Below are positions 38,015-48,400 of a stretch of 64,000 nt of DNA, piece after piece. The first letter of the stretch is position 1. Each line of letters starts with the position of its first letter. Made by a program: the position numbers and the translations under genes. The notes under the pieces were generated by a model. It was not told the origin of the DNA, searched no databases, and saw nothing but the letters and a program-made list of their open reading frames with translations. Location of the stretch: NCBI GenBank assembly GCA_943788095.1, contig CALSOZ010000001.1:434001-498000 (forward strand). The letters are read 5' to 3'. The stretch comes from an uncultured Flavobacteriaceae bacterium (GTDB lineage Bacteria; Bacteroidota; Bacteroidia; Flavobacteriales; Flavobacteriaceae).

Positions 38015-39247
38015 ATGGAAAATTTAGCGTTAATTGATTCGTTTTCAGAGTTTAAAGACGAAAAGTTAATTGATCGTGTGACCTTAATGTCAATCTTAGA
38101 AGATGTGTTTAGAAACACATTGAAAAAGAAATTTGGTGATGATGATAATTTTGATATTATCATCAACCCAGATAAAGGCGATTTAGAAATATGGAGAAAT
38201 AGAGTTGTAGTGGCTGATGGTGAGGTTGAAGAAGAAAATCAAGAAATCTCTTTAACAGATGCTCGAAAAATTGAACCAGATTTTGAAGTTGGTGAAGATT
38301 TGTCTGAAGAAGTAAAGTTGATCGATTTAGGACGACGTTCTATTTTAGCACTCCGTCAAAACTTGATTTCTAAAATTCATGAGCACGACAACACGAATAT
38401 ATACAAACACTTTAAAGACCTTGTTGGAGAAATATATACTGCTGAGGTCCATCACATTCGTCACCGTGCGGTGATTTTATTAGATGATGACGGTAATGAA
38501 TTAATTCTTCCAAAAGACAAACAAATTCCATCTGATTTTTTCAGAAAAGGAGAAAATGTCAGAGGAATTATTGAAAGTGTTGATTTAAAAGGCAACAAAC
38601 CTTCTATTGTACTCTCAAGAACAGCCCCTGTTTTTCTTGAAAAACTATTTGAACAAGAAATTCCAGAAGTTTTTGATGGTTTAATATCTGTTAAAAATGT
38701 CGTTAGAATTCCAGGCGAAAAAGCCAAAGTTGCGGTAGATTCTTATGATGACCGAATTGACCCTGTAGGCGCATGTGTTGGAATGAAAGGTTCTAGAATT
38801 CACGGCATTGTTCGTGAATTAGGAAATGAAAACATTGATGTGATCAACTATACATCCAACTTACAGCTTTATATTTCAAGAGCATTGAGTCCAGCCAGAG
38901 TTACATCGATTAAAATAAATGAAGAAACTAAAAGAGCTGAGGTTATTTTAAAACCTGAAGAAGTTAGTAAAGCCATTGGTAGAGGCGGTCATAACATTCG
39001 TTTAGCAGGCCGTTTAACTGGTTATGAAATTGATGTATTTAGAGAAGGTGTAGAAGAAGATGTTGAGCTTTCTGAATTTTCGGATGAAATAGAAGCATGG
39101 GTCATCGCTGAATTTGCAAAAGCAGGTTTAGATACTGCCAAAAGTATCCTAGAACAAGAGATTGGAGATCTTGTAAAACGTACCGATTTAGAATTAGAAA
39201 CCATTGAAGATGTCGTTCGTATTCTTAAAGAAGAGTTTGAAGAGTAA
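38015..39247 (+). CDS. nusA: Transcription termination/antitermination protein NusA
   Basis: The 410-residue protein has the N-terminal RNA-polymerase-binding domain (about 1-130), the S1 domain (about 135-200, GEIYTAEVHHIRHRAVILLD), and the two KH domains, recognisable by DPVGACVGMKGSRIHGIV and KAIGRGGHNIRLAGRLTGY. The C-terminal acidic repeats of the E. coli protein are absent, as in most non-proteobacterial NusA. It modulates pausing, termination and antitermination. It is 15 bp after rimP and may feed back on the leader hairpin at 37502. Confidence 0.96.
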   Translation: MENLALIDSFSEFKDEKLIDRVTLMSILEDVFRNTLKKKFGDDDNFDIIINPDKGDLEIWRNRVVVADGEVEEENQEISLTDARKIEPDFEVGEDLSEEVKLIDLGRRSILALRQNLISKIHEHDNTNIYKHFKDLVGEIYTAEVHHIRHRAVILLDDDGNELILPKDKQIPSDFFRKGENVRGIIESVDLKGNKPSIVLSRTAPVFLEKLFEQEIPEVFDGLISVKNVVRIPGEKAKVAVDSYDDRIDPVGACVGMKGSRIHGIVRELGNENIDVINYTSNLQLYISRALSPARVTSIKINEETKRAEVILKPEEVSKAIGRGGHNIRLAGRLTGYEIDVFREGVEEDVELSEFSDEIEAWVIAEFAKAGLDTAKSILEQEIGDLVKRTDLELETIEDVVRILKEEFEE

Positions 39248-39335
39248 AATTTTAATTATATTTGGTACCCAATAAGTTCGGATTACCACACGATTATACG
39301 TAAGAACTACTGTTAAAAAATATCAAAGGCAATTT

Positions 39336-42077
39336 ATGGCTGAAATTATTAGATTAAATAAAGTGTTAAGGGAATTGAATATTTCTCTCGATCGAGCGGT
39401 CGATTTTTTGGAAACAAAAAACGTTGAAATAGAAAAACGCCCTACAACCAAAATCACTTCAGAAGTGTACGATCTTCTTGCAGGAGAGTTTCAAACCGAT
39501 GCAAATAAGAAAGTCGCTTCCAAAGAAGTAGGTGAAGCTAAGCTAAAAGAAAAAGAAGCCTTACGAGTTCAGCGTGAAGAAGAAATTGAGCTTAAACTTC
39601 AAAAAGCCGAAGCTGCTAAAGCAGTTTTGAAAGCTAAACAAGCTCTTCAAGGCCCTAAAAAAGTTGGAAAAATTGATTTAGATGGTCCAAAAAAAGCAGC
39701 TCCAAAAACAGAAGTTGTCAAGCCAGCTGAGGATACAAATCCAGCCCCTCCAAAAGTTGAGGACACTCCAAAAGTAAAGTCTGCACCTAAAGTTGAAGCA
39801 ACACCAAAAGTAGAGCCAAGTCCTTTGCCAGCTACTGATAAAAAAGAAATACCCGCTCCTAAAGTAGAGCCAGCAACTCCCGTTGGCGATGCCAATACAG
39901 AAGCTGTTGAGACAGGAGAACACAAAGTTGAAACTACTAATTATCAAAAACTTTCAGGGCCAAAATCTACAGGACAAACAATAGATTTATCTCAATTTAA
40001 TAAGCCTAAAAAAGCGAAGCCAGTGACGCCTGCAGTCGGAGCAAATTCTGCAGACGCCAGAAAAAAACGTCGTAGAATTAGTAAAGTTGGAAATGCACCT
40101 TCACAACCCAGAGCAAATTTCAGAAACCGCCCACCGCAAGCAAGAACGCAAGTTCCAAAAGTAGAGCCAACAGCTGAAGAAGTTCAAAAACAAGTAAGAG
40201 AAACCCTTGAAAAATTACAAGGGAAATCAAACAAAGGTAAAAAGGGTGCAAAATATAGAAAAGACAAAAGAGATCAGCACCGTCAACAGACTGAAAAAGA
40301 TCAAGAACAACAAGAATTAGAAAATAAAGTACTAAAAGTTACCGAATTTGTAACGGCAAGTGAAGTGGCAACCATGATGGATGTTTCGGTGACTCAAATT
40401 ATTTCAGCCTGTATGTCCCTTGGAATGATGGTGACCATGAATCAGCGTTTAGATGCTGAAACCTTAACCATTGTTGCAGAAGAATTTGGATACTCGGTTG
40501 AATTTGTAACCGCAGATATTGACGAAGCCATTGAAATCGTAGTCGATACTGCCGAAGATTTAGAAACACGTGCTCCGATCGTTACGGTTATGGGACATGT
40601 CGATCACGGTAAAACATCCTTACTAGATTATATTAGAGAAGAAAATGTAATTGCAGGAGAATCTGGAGGCATCACTCAACATATTGGAGCTTACGGAGTA
40701 ACCCTTGGAACAGGACAAAAAATAGCATTCTTAGATACTCCAGGTCACGAGGCCTTTACAGCGATGCGTGCACGTGGTGCGCAAGTAACTGATATAGCAA
40801 TTATTGTCATTGCGGCGGATGATGATATCATGCCTCAAACAAAAGAAGCCATTGCCCATGCACAAGCAGCGGGTGTACCAATCATATTTGCAATTAATAA
40901 AATAGACAGACCCGCAGCAAATCCTGAAAAAATCAAGGAAGCCTTGGCTAATATGAATTTATTAGTAGAAGACTGGGGTGGAAAAATTCAATCGCATGAC
41001 GTCTCTGCATTAAAAGGAGATGGTGTCAAAGAATTATTAGAAAAAGTATTGCTAGAAGCTGAATTATTAGAGCTGCAAGCAAATCCAAATAAACCCGCTT
41101 TAGGAACCGTAGTTGAAGCCTTTTTAGATAAAGGTCGTGGTTATGTTTCTACAATCTTAGTACAAGCTGGAACGCTTAAAATTGGCGATTATGTCTTGGC
41201 AGGAAAAAACAGTGGAAAAGTGAGAGCCATGCATGACGAACGAGGAAACGATATTCTTTTCGCAGGTCCTTCTACACCAATCTCAATTTTAGGATTGGAT
41301 GGCGCGCCGCAAGCAGGTGATAAATTTACCGTATTTAAAGATGAGCGTGAAGCGAAGCAGATTGCGGCCAAACGTACGCAACTACAGCGTGAACAATCTG
41401 TAAGAACTCAACGTCATATCACATTAGATGAAATAGGAAGACGTATTGCATTAGGAGACTTTAAAGAACTAAACATTATCTTGAAAGGAGATGTAGATGG
41501 TTCTGTAGAAGCCTTAACAGATTCGTTCCAGAAATTATCGACCGAAGAAATTCAGGTGAATATTATTCATAAAGGGGTTGGAGCCATTACAGAAAGTGAT
41601 GTGTTACTCGCCACGGCATCTGATGCGATTATTATTGGATTTAATGTGCGTCCAATGGGGAATGCTCGTCAAATTGCGGATAAGGAAGAAATCGATATCC
41701 GAATGTACTCAATTATATACGATGCAATTAACGATCTTAAAGATGCGATGGAAGGCATGTTGTCTCCAGAATTTAAAGAAGAAATTACAGGAACCGCAGA
41801 AATTAGAGAAACCTTTAAAATCTCTAAAATCGGGACGATTGCAGGGTGTATGGTTACCGATGGTAAAATATACAGAAGTGCTGGAATTCGATTGATTAGA
41901 GAAGGGGTGGTAGTATATACAGGCGAACTAAGCTCTTTAAAACGCTTCAAAGACGATGCGAAAGAAGTGGCTAAAGGGTATGACTGTGGGATGCAAGTGA
42001 AAAACTACAACGATATTCGTGAAGGTGATATTTTGGAAGCCTTCCGTGAAGTAGAGGTTAAAAAAACACTTAAGTAG
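39336..42077 (+). CDS. infB: Translation initiation factor IF-2
   Basis: The 913-residue GTPase has a long low-complexity N-terminal half rich in Lys, Pro, Ala and Glu (about 60-320) with repeated KVE-type motifs, then the IF2 N-like helical region. The G domain follows, with VMGHVDHGKTSLLDYIR (G1, about residue 419), DTPGHEAF (G3), NKID (G4) and SALKGDG (G5). Domains II to IV follow, ending in YDCGMQVKNYNDIREGDILE. It delivers initiator tRNA to the 30S subunit. It completes the rimP-nusA-infB operon and is followed by a terminator. Confidence 0.97.
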   Translation: MAEIIRLNKVLRELNISLDRAVDFLETKNVEIEKRPTTKITSEVYDLLAGEFQTDANKKVASKEVGEAKLKEKEALRVQREEEIELKLQKAEAAKAVLKAKQALQGPKKVGKIDLDGPKKAAPKTEVVKPAEDTNPAPPKVEDTPKVKSAPKVEATPKVEPSPLPATDKKEIPAPKVEPATPVGDANTEAVETGEHKVETTNYQKLSGPKSTGQTIDLSQFNKPKKAKPVTPAVGANSADARKKRRRISKVGNAPSQPRANFRNRPPQARTQVPKVEPTAEEVQKQVRETLEKLQGKSNKGKKGAKYRKDKRDQHRQQTEKDQEQQELENKVLKVTEFVTASEVATMMDVSVTQIISACMSLGMMVTMNQRLDAETLTIVAEEFGYSVEFVTADIDEAIEIVVDTAEDLETRAPIVTVMGHVDHGKTSLLDYIREENVIAGESGGITQHIGAYGVTLGTGQKIAFLDTPGHEAFTAMRARGAQVTDIAIIVIAADDDIMPQTKEAIAHAQAAGVPIIFAINKIDRPAANPEKIKEALANMNLLVEDWGGKIQSHDVSALKGDGVKELLEKVLLEAELLELQANPNKPALGTVVEAFLDKGRGYVSTILVQAGTLKIGDYVLAGKNSGKVRAMHDERGNDILFAGPSTPISILGLDGAPQAGDKFTVFKDEREAKQIAAKRTQLQREQSVRTQRHITLDEIGRRIALGDFKELNIILKGDVDGSVEALTDSFQKLSTEEIQVNIIHKGVGAITESDVLLATASDAIIIGFNVRPMGNARQIADKEEIDIRMYSIIYDAINDLKDAMEGMLSPEFKEEITGTAEIRETFKISKIGTIAGCMVTDGKIYRSAGIRLIREGVVVYTGELSSLKRFKDDAKEVAKGYDCGMQVKNYNDIREGDILEAFREVEVKKTLK

Positions 42078-42113
42078 TAGTATTTAGTTTATAGATACAT
42101 AAATTTTTAAAGA

Positions 42114-42141
42114 CTGTATGCCTTTTGGACATACGGTTTTT
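42114..42141 (+). terminator. Terminator of the rimP-nusA-infB operon
   Basis: CTGTATG (42114-42120) pairs with CATACGG (42130-42136) with one G-T pair, with a CC/GG extension inside, followed by TTTTTAG. It lies 36 bp past the infB stop. Confidence 0.75.
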
Positions 42142-42240
42142 AGTTTACTACCTGTTTGTGTATAATAAATAAAAACTTGTAATAAATTATAAACAAGTGA
42201 TTTGTGGCTTAGCTGTGCTCTTGGTGTCAAAGAGTTTACG

Positions 42241-42248
42241 TACATTTG
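42241..42248 (+). promoter_or_regulatory. Candidate -7 promoter box (TACATTTG)
   Basis: It fits TAnnTTTG and lies 22 bp before the start at 42271. A TTG at 42221-42223 is 17 bp upstream, slightly closer than usual. Confidence 0.45.
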
Positions 42249-42270
42249 AATCACCAATTTAATTTATAGT

Positions 42271-42855
42271 ATGAAAAAACCAATTATAACTTTAGTAGTA
42301 TTTTTCTGTTTTATTTTTAGTGAATCCGTTAATGCACAAGATCCGTTTATTGGAGAAATCAGAATGTTTGCAGGAAATTTCGCACCACGAGGTTGGGCGA
42401 AATGCGAAGGTCAATTACTGCAGATTAGTCAAAACTCTGCATTGTTTGCAATACTAGGCATCAATTATGGCGGCGATGGCAGAACTACTTTTGCATTGCC
42501 AGACTTAAGAGGTCGGGTGCCCATGCATTATGGATCTGGATCTGGGTTATCTTCATATACACAGGGACAATCCGGGGGAGCTGAAACAAATATGCTAGCG
42601 GTCGCTAATTTACCTGCTCATAATCATTCCATCAATGCGGTTACGGCAGACGGTAATGCATCGATTCCTGGCGGCAATTTGCCAGCCGGCACAAAACTAC
42701 TAGACAAGGAATACTCCGATGCTGTAGGTACCACCACTATGAATGCTACAATGGTGAGTAGCACAGGTGGAGGACAGGCTGTTAATAATATGCAACCCTA
42801 TCTTACAGTGACTTATATTATTGCTTTACAAGGCCTTTATCCATCAAGAAATTAA
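42271..42855 (+). CDS. Exported phage-tail-collar-domain protein (microcystin-dependent protein type)
   Basis: The 194-residue protein has a signal peptide (about 1-23, ending VNAQ) and a tail-collar domain: FIGEIRMFAGNFAPRGWAKC, EGQLLQISQNSALFAILG, YGGDGRTTFALPDLRGRVP and a HNHS motif (LPAHNHSINAV). The C-terminal MQPYLTVTYIIALQG is the typical family ending. Outside phages the domain occurs in exported proteins of the MdpB/collar family of unknown role. There are no phage genes nearby. It shares an operon with the T9SS protein 6 bp downstream. Confidence 0.85.
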   Translation: MKKPIITLVVFFCFIFSESVNAQDPFIGEIRMFAGNFAPRGWAKCEGQLLQISQNSALFAILGINYGGDGRTTFALPDLRGRVPMHYGSGSGLSSYTQGQSGGAETNMLAVANLPAHNHSINAVTADGNASIPGGNLPAGTKLLDKEYSDAVGTTTMNATMVSSTGGGQAVNNMQPYLTVTYIIALQGLYPSRN

Positions 42856-42861
42856 AGACAG

Positions 42862-43557
42862 ATGAAATTAATTATTCAACTCTTTATTTTTACAAGTATA
42901 AGCTTCAATGGCTTTGCTCAAATTACGCTCAACGCTTGCCAAGCGTTATTTGACGATCAAGAATTTATATTCACTCAAACGGATACAGACGCTACTGGGA
43001 GGGCTGTTTTTGAAACCACACCAATCACAGGCGATCAGCCTTGTAGCGGCATTGGGGTTTGTGAATTTCAAATCGCTTATAATGACACCGATAGTCGATG
43101 GGAGCTCCGAGCAGATGATGGTAATGGTGATTTTTCTGGAACGTATTTAATTTATTATAATACTGCGCAATCGACACCAAATCCTCCAGATGCCACTTTG
43201 GGCGTTTGGGTTGAGAATTCGACGACAGACACAAACACTCCGTTTTGTGGAGGGGATGAAGATTCCACGATTGTAACGCTCACAGGTGATGTTCAAAGTG
43301 AAACATTAGCGACTTATAATCAAGAGTTTGCAGGTCTATTTAAACTATTTCCCAATCCGAGTTCAGGCTTAATTACAATAGAGTCGGCTTTTGAGATTTC
43401 AAATATTCAAGTAGTTGACCTTTCTGGGAAATCAGTTATAAGTAGTTCTAAGATTCATCAAAATACGATAGATGTCCATCAACTTCAAATAGGATTTTAC
43501 ATCACTAAATTTGAAATTAACAACCGACGTTATTTTGAAAAAATTCTAATTAAATAG
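42862..43557 (+). CDS. Small secreted protein with T9SS sorting domain
   Basis: The 231-residue protein has a signal peptide (ending NGFAQ) and a unique middle domain of about 130 residues with four cysteines in two pairs (ACQALF, PCSGIGVCEF) and another (FCGGDED). The T9SS sorting domain starts at KLFPNPSSGLITIES and ends at EKILIK. The middle domain is not one I recognise. It lies 6 bp after the collar protein gene, so the two are probably made and exported together. Function unknown. Confidence 0.7.
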   Translation: MKLIIQLFIFTSISFNGFAQITLNACQALFDDQEFIFTQTDTDATGRAVFETTPITGDQPCSGIGVCEFQIAYNDTDSRWELRADDGNGDFSGTYLIYYNTAQSTPNPPDATLGVWVENSTTDTNTPFCGGDEDSTIVTLTGDVQSETLATYNQEFAGLFKLFPNPSSGLITIESAFEISNIQVVDLSGKSVISSSKIHQNTIDVHQLQIGFYITKFEINNRRYFEKILIK

Positions 43558-43570
43558 AAGTTTGTTGCTT

Positions 43571-43933
43571 TTAAGGTTTAAAAGGGAATGCATTAGGAAA
43601 CAACTTTTTTACGACCAATAACTCCCGATCCGCTTCAAGGCGCGTTCTAAATTTCCCGACCCAAATTTTATAGTTCGGCGTTTCATATTTCATTTCAACA
43701 AAGTGATCTGGAAACTCTGTTTTGAACTCAACAAGAGCGGCTTCTGCATCAAGTCGATTCCCATTAAATATTTGGATTTTAATGTAGTCTTGCTCTTTAT
43801 TCAACTCTTTTTTAAGCGCTAAGACACGATCAATTTCTGCACTTTTATTTATGTGTACCACTCCCTCTTGCGCCAATATAGGCGTTGAAAATAAGACACT
43901 TATAATAAAATATTTATAACAAATTAATTTCAT
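43571..43933 (-). CDS. SPOR-domain protein
   Basis: The 120-residue exported protein has a signal peptide (FIISVLFSTPILAQ) and a C-terminal SPOR-like domain (about 45-118): IKIQIFNGNRLDAEAALVEF, then VEMKYETPNYKIWVGKFRTR and ADRELLVVKKLFP. SPOR domains bind denuded peptidoglycan glycan strands, often at division sites. It is convergent with the T9SS protein gene (13 bp between stops). Confidence 0.78.
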   Translation of the reverse strand: MKLICYKYFIISVLFSTPILAQEGVVHINKSAEIDRVLALKKELNKEQDYIKIQIFNGNRLDAEAALVEFKTEFPDHFVEMKYETPNYKIWVGKFRTRLEADRELLVVKKLFPNAFPFKP

Positions 43934-44057
43934 AATATTGGATTGCTTTTACAAATGTAAACGAATATAATTAAAAGATAAAAAAAACACTTATTTAGAA
44001 CGTATATAAATTAGAAACTTACACATATCTAACATTTCAAAAATGGACATTATATGT

Positions 44058-44065
44058 TACTTTTG
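44058..44065 (+). promoter_or_regulatory. Candidate promoter of the respiratory operon (TACTTTTG)
   Basis: TACTTTTG fits TAnnTTTG and lies 35 bp before the first ATG of actA. No TTG is seen at the usual distance, only TTTC. It is the only candidate upstream of the eight-gene operon. Confidence 0.5.
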
Positions 44066-44100
44066 CCTAAGTTTTTTATAAACGGATATTACCTATTTGC

Positions 44101-45435
44101 ATGATAAAATCGTACCAAAGTTTAGAAATGACTTCTATCAACACTATGAAACAGGGATTTAACTTTTACACGCTCTCGAAAACACTATTTTCGGGGCTTT
44201 TATTTTTCTCAATTATATTCACGTCACTTTACGCACAAGAAGGCGATCCTGCTAAGGGAAAATCGTTATTCAATGCTAACTGTGCTGCTTGTCACCAATT
44301 AGATAAGAAAATGACGGGGCCTTCGCTTCGAAATGTGGAAACACGACTAAGCGAAACCGAAGGTTTAGACCGCGTTTGGCTCAATGCTTGGATTCGTAAC
44401 AGTTCTGCTATGATTAAGTCTGGAGATGCGTATGCGAATAAAATTTATGCTGAATACAACGGCTCTGCAATGACTGCTTTTCCACAATTTTCAGATGAAG
44501 ACATCTCAAATATTTTAGCCTATACCGCTCAAGAAAAAGCAGCGCCTGTAGCTGCTGCTGTTGCAACAACACAAAACGCACAATCGCAAGGAGGCGTTTC
44601 TCAAGAAATTGTCTTAGGTGCACTTGCAATTCTTTTCGCATTGTTAGCCTTAGGCTTATTTCTAGTCAATAAAACATTACGCCGTTTTGCAACGGCCAAC
44701 AATGTTGAAATTGCCGAAGCAGTGCAAAGAAAATCACTTTGGAAAGCGTTTGTGAATAATCAATTTTTAATGTTGGTTGTGGCGATCTTCTTCTTGTTAT
44801 CGAGTGCTTATTTTGTATATGGCTACTTCATGCAAGTGGGTGTTGACCAAGGATACCAGCCAATTCAACCGATACATTATTCTCATAAAATTCACGCAGG
44901 TGACAATGGGATTGATTGTAAATATTGTCACTCCTCTGCACGTGTGAGTAAGCACTCTGGGATTCCAGCGCTGAATGTGTGTATGAATTGTCATAAATCA
45001 ATCTATGAGGTTTCACCAGAAACAGCAACCGAAGAATACTCCAAAGAATTTTATGATGGAGAAATTAAAAAACTATACAACGCTGTTGGTTGGGATGATG
45101 CCGAACAAAAATATACAGGAAAAACAAAACCAGTCAAATGGGTGCGCATTCATAACCTTCCTGATTTCGCGTATTTTAATCACTCGCAACACGTCACGGT
45201 TGCTGGCTTGGAATGTCAAACCTGTCATGGACCTGTGGAAGAAATGGAAGTGATGTATCAGTTTTCTCCGCTCACAATGGGTTGGTGTATCAACTGTCAC
45301 AGAGAAACAAATGTAAAAGTTCAAGATAATGGCTATTATGAAAAAATTCATGAAGCGCTTTCTAAGAAATATGGAGTCGAGCAACTAACCGCAGCCCAAA
45401 TGGGTGGGTTAGAATGTGGAAAATGTCATTACTAG
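44101..45435 (+). CDS. actA: Alternative complex III subunit ActA, multiheme cytochrome c with fused N-terminal heme domain
   Basis: The protein (444 residues from the first ATG) has an N-terminal signal, a class I cytochrome c domain with CAACH (residues 61-65), two membrane segments (about 168-188 and 222-242) and then five CxxCH sites: CKYCH, CMNCH, CQTCH, CINCH and CGKCH. The five-heme part is the ActA subunit of the quinol:cytochrome c oxidoreductase. An ATG at 44146 gives a more standard signal peptide (MKQGFNFYTLSKTLFSG) and may be the true start. It opens the act operon and passes electrons from quinol to the oxidase. Confidence 0.9.
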   Translation: MIKSYQSLEMTSINTMKQGFNFYTLSKTLFSGLLFFSIIFTSLYAQEGDPAKGKSLFNANCAACHQLDKKMTGPSLRNVETRLSETEGLDRVWLNAWIRNSSAMIKSGDAYANKIYAEYNGSAMTAFPQFSDEDISNILAYTAQEKAAPVAAAVATTQNAQSQGGVSQEIVLGALAILFALLALGLFLVNKTLRRFATANNVEIAEAVQRKSLWKAFVNNQFLMLVVAIFFLLSSAYFVYGYFMQVGVDQGYQPIQPIHYSHKIHAGDNGIDCKYCHSSARVSKHSGIPALNVCMNCHKSIYEVSPETATEEYSKEFYDGEIKKLYNAVGWDDAEQKYTGKTKPVKWVRIHNLPDFAYFNHSQHVTVAGLECQTCHGPVEEMEVMYQFSPLTMGWCINCHRETNVKVQDNGYYEKIHEALSKKYGVEQLTAAQMGGLECGKCHY

Positions 45436-45472
45436 AATTTAATTAAAACGATCAACAAGTAACATTATATAT

Positions 45473-48400
45473 ATGTCATCAAACAAGAAATACTGGAAAA
45501 GTGTTGAGGAGTTAAATCCGAACCATAGTTCTGCTGTTGAGACGCTCAAGCAAAAGGAGTTTACAGAAGAAATTCCTGTAGATGAATTTTTAGGCGACAA
45601 AGAAACCCTAGAAGCATCCAGTACAACGCGTCGTGATTTCTTAAAATACGTTGGGTTCAGTACTGCCGCCGCTTCTTTAGCAGCTTGTGAAGGTCCTGTC
45701 ATCAAATCAATTCCTTATGTCGTTCAACCAGAACAAATCATTCCTGGGGTTGCAAATTATTATGCAACTGCGATTGCTAACGGATACGACTTTGCAAGTG
45801 TTTTAATTAAAACAAGAGAAGGCCGTCCTATTAAGGTTGAATCTAATAGTTTGGCAAAAGCCAACGGAGGAATTAACGCCCGAGTTCAAGCTTCTGTTTT
45901 AGATTTATATGACAACCAAAGAGTTGTAGGTCCACAAAAAGACGGACAAGCCATTAGTTGGGGCGAGCTTACCGCTGAAGTTGCTCAAAAATTAGAGTCT
46001 TTAAAAGGAACGGACAAATCGATTGTGTTATTAACACAGACTTTTGCAAGCCCATCGACTTCAAAGTTAATTGCGGACTTTAAACAAAAATACACGAATG
46101 TAAGCCATGTGGTTTATGACGCGATATCAGAATCTGCAGCGGCGGATGCGTTCCAAAATAAATATGGCCAAAGAGGCTTAGTAAATTACGATTTCTCAAA
46201 AGCCCAAACAATTGTTTCTATTGGCGCTGATTTCTTAGGCGATTGGCAAGGAGGTGGTTTTGATGCTGCTTATGCAAAAGGACGGATTCCAAAAAACGGA
46301 AAAATGTCTCGTCATATTCAGTTCGAAGCAAACATGACTTTATCTGGCGCAAACGCCGATAAACGGGTCGCAATTAAACCGTCTCAACAAAAAGTTGCAC
46401 TTGCTAAATTATATGGAAAACTAACTGGAACGGCTGTTGGAGGCGATCTTCCAGCACATTTAGAAACTGCTGTAAATGCTGCCGCTTCTGAATTATTAAA
46501 AGCAGGATCTAACGCTGTGGTCCTTACAGGGATTCAAGATGTGAATGCACAAAACATCGTGTTAGCCATCAACGAAAAACTAAACAGTAAAGCGTTTGAC
46601 ACCAAAAACCCAATTCAAACCCGTCAAGGAAATAATATAGCGGTTGCAAAATTAGTGTCAGACATGAATGCTGGCAAGGTTGGCGCTCTCATCATGGCCG
46701 GGGTCAATCCAGCCTATACACTTCCAAATGCTTCTGCATTTGTTGAAGGATTAAAACAAACAGAATTATCAGTTGCCTTCAGCATGAAAAATGATGAAAC
46801 CGCTTCTGTATCACAATATATTGCTGCTGCGCCTCATTATTTAGAGTCTTGGGGCGATTTAGAAACTAAAAAAGGTCATTTCGGACTGATGCAGCCAACG
46901 ATTCGTCCTTTATTTGATACCAAACAATTTCAAGAGGTATTACTTGAACTTCTGGGAGATTCAGGGTCGTATCATGATTTTGTAAAGTCGTATTGGAAAC
47001 GCAATGTGCTTAATGGAACGTCATGGAATGATACTTTACATGATGGGGTTTATGTTTCTTCAAACTCTGCGACCATAGATACAGCAGATGCTTTTGATGG
47101 AAGCGAAATTTTAGAACTAGGGGACGCTGTCACTGCACTTGCTGCAACAGCAACTTCTGGAATGGAGTTGACGCTCTACCCAAAAACAGGAATGGGCGAT
47201 GGTCAACAAGCCAACAACCCTTGGTTACAAGAATTTCCAGATCCTTTGACTAGAACCACTTGGGATAACTACTTAACGGTCTCTGAATTTGATGGAAAAG
47301 CATTAGGCTTCTTTTTAGAAACAAGTACGTTTTTCAGTGAAAACAGTCATGATGCCAACGGTGGATTGAATGGAAAATATGCTAATGTTACTGTAAATGG
47401 TGTCACTGTAAAAGTGCCAGTGATCATCCAACCAGGACAAGCAAGAGGTACGCTAGGAATGTCCTTTGGATATGGTCGTACGGAAGGCCTTAAAGCAGAA
47501 ATGCAAACTGGTGTCAATGCGTATCCCTTATACAACGATTTTAACACGGTACAAACTGCCACTGTAGAGTTAACGGATGGCAAGCATGAATTTGCTTGTG
47601 TTCAGTTACACAATACATTAATGGGTAGAGGTGATATCATCAAAGAAACAACTTTGGAGATCTTCAATACAGAATCTGCTGCCGATTGGAACCCAATGAC
47701 CATGGTGTCATTGAACCATGAAGAAACACCAGTGGACTCTCCAGATGTAGATTTATGGGATGAATTTGACCGTTCGATTGGACATCATTTCAACCTGTCA
47801 ATTGACTTAAACTCCTGTACAGGATGTGGAGCTTGTGTCATTGCATGTCATGCAGAAAATAACGTTCCCGTTGTAGGAAAACAAGAAATTCGTAGAAGTC
47901 GCGATATGCACTGGCTACGTATCGATAGATATTATTCATCAGACGAAACGTTTGAAGGTGATAACACCACCAAAGATGATATTCAAGGTTTAGGAAGTTC
48001 ATTAAGTACGTTTGGAGAGATGGAAATTCCATCTGAAAATCCACAAGTGGCTTTCCAACCTATCATGTGTCAGCATTGTAACCATGCACCCTGTGAAACA
48101 GTGTGTCCAGTCGCTGCATCGTCTCATGGACGTCAGGGTCAAAATCACATGGCTTACAACCGATGTGTAGGAACACGTTACTGTGCCAACAACTGTCCCT
48201 ATAAAGTACGTCGATTCAACTGGTTCTTGTATAATGAGAATGACGAATTTGATTACCACATGAATAACGATTTAGGTCGTATGGTAATTAATCCAGATGT
48301 GACAGTTCGATCTAGAGGAGTTATGGAAAAATGTTCGATGTGTATTCAAATGACACAGAAAACAATCTTGGATGCCAAGCGCGATGGAAGAGAAGTGAAT

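Noticed and set aside
39647-39947. Long minus-strand frames opposite infB
   Set aside because: They arise from the Lys/Pro/Ala-rich codons of the IF-2 N-terminal half and have no start context or recognisable domain.
42271-42855. Prophage remnant at the tail-collar gene
   Set aside because: The protein has a signal peptide and there are no capsid, integrase or other tail genes nearby.
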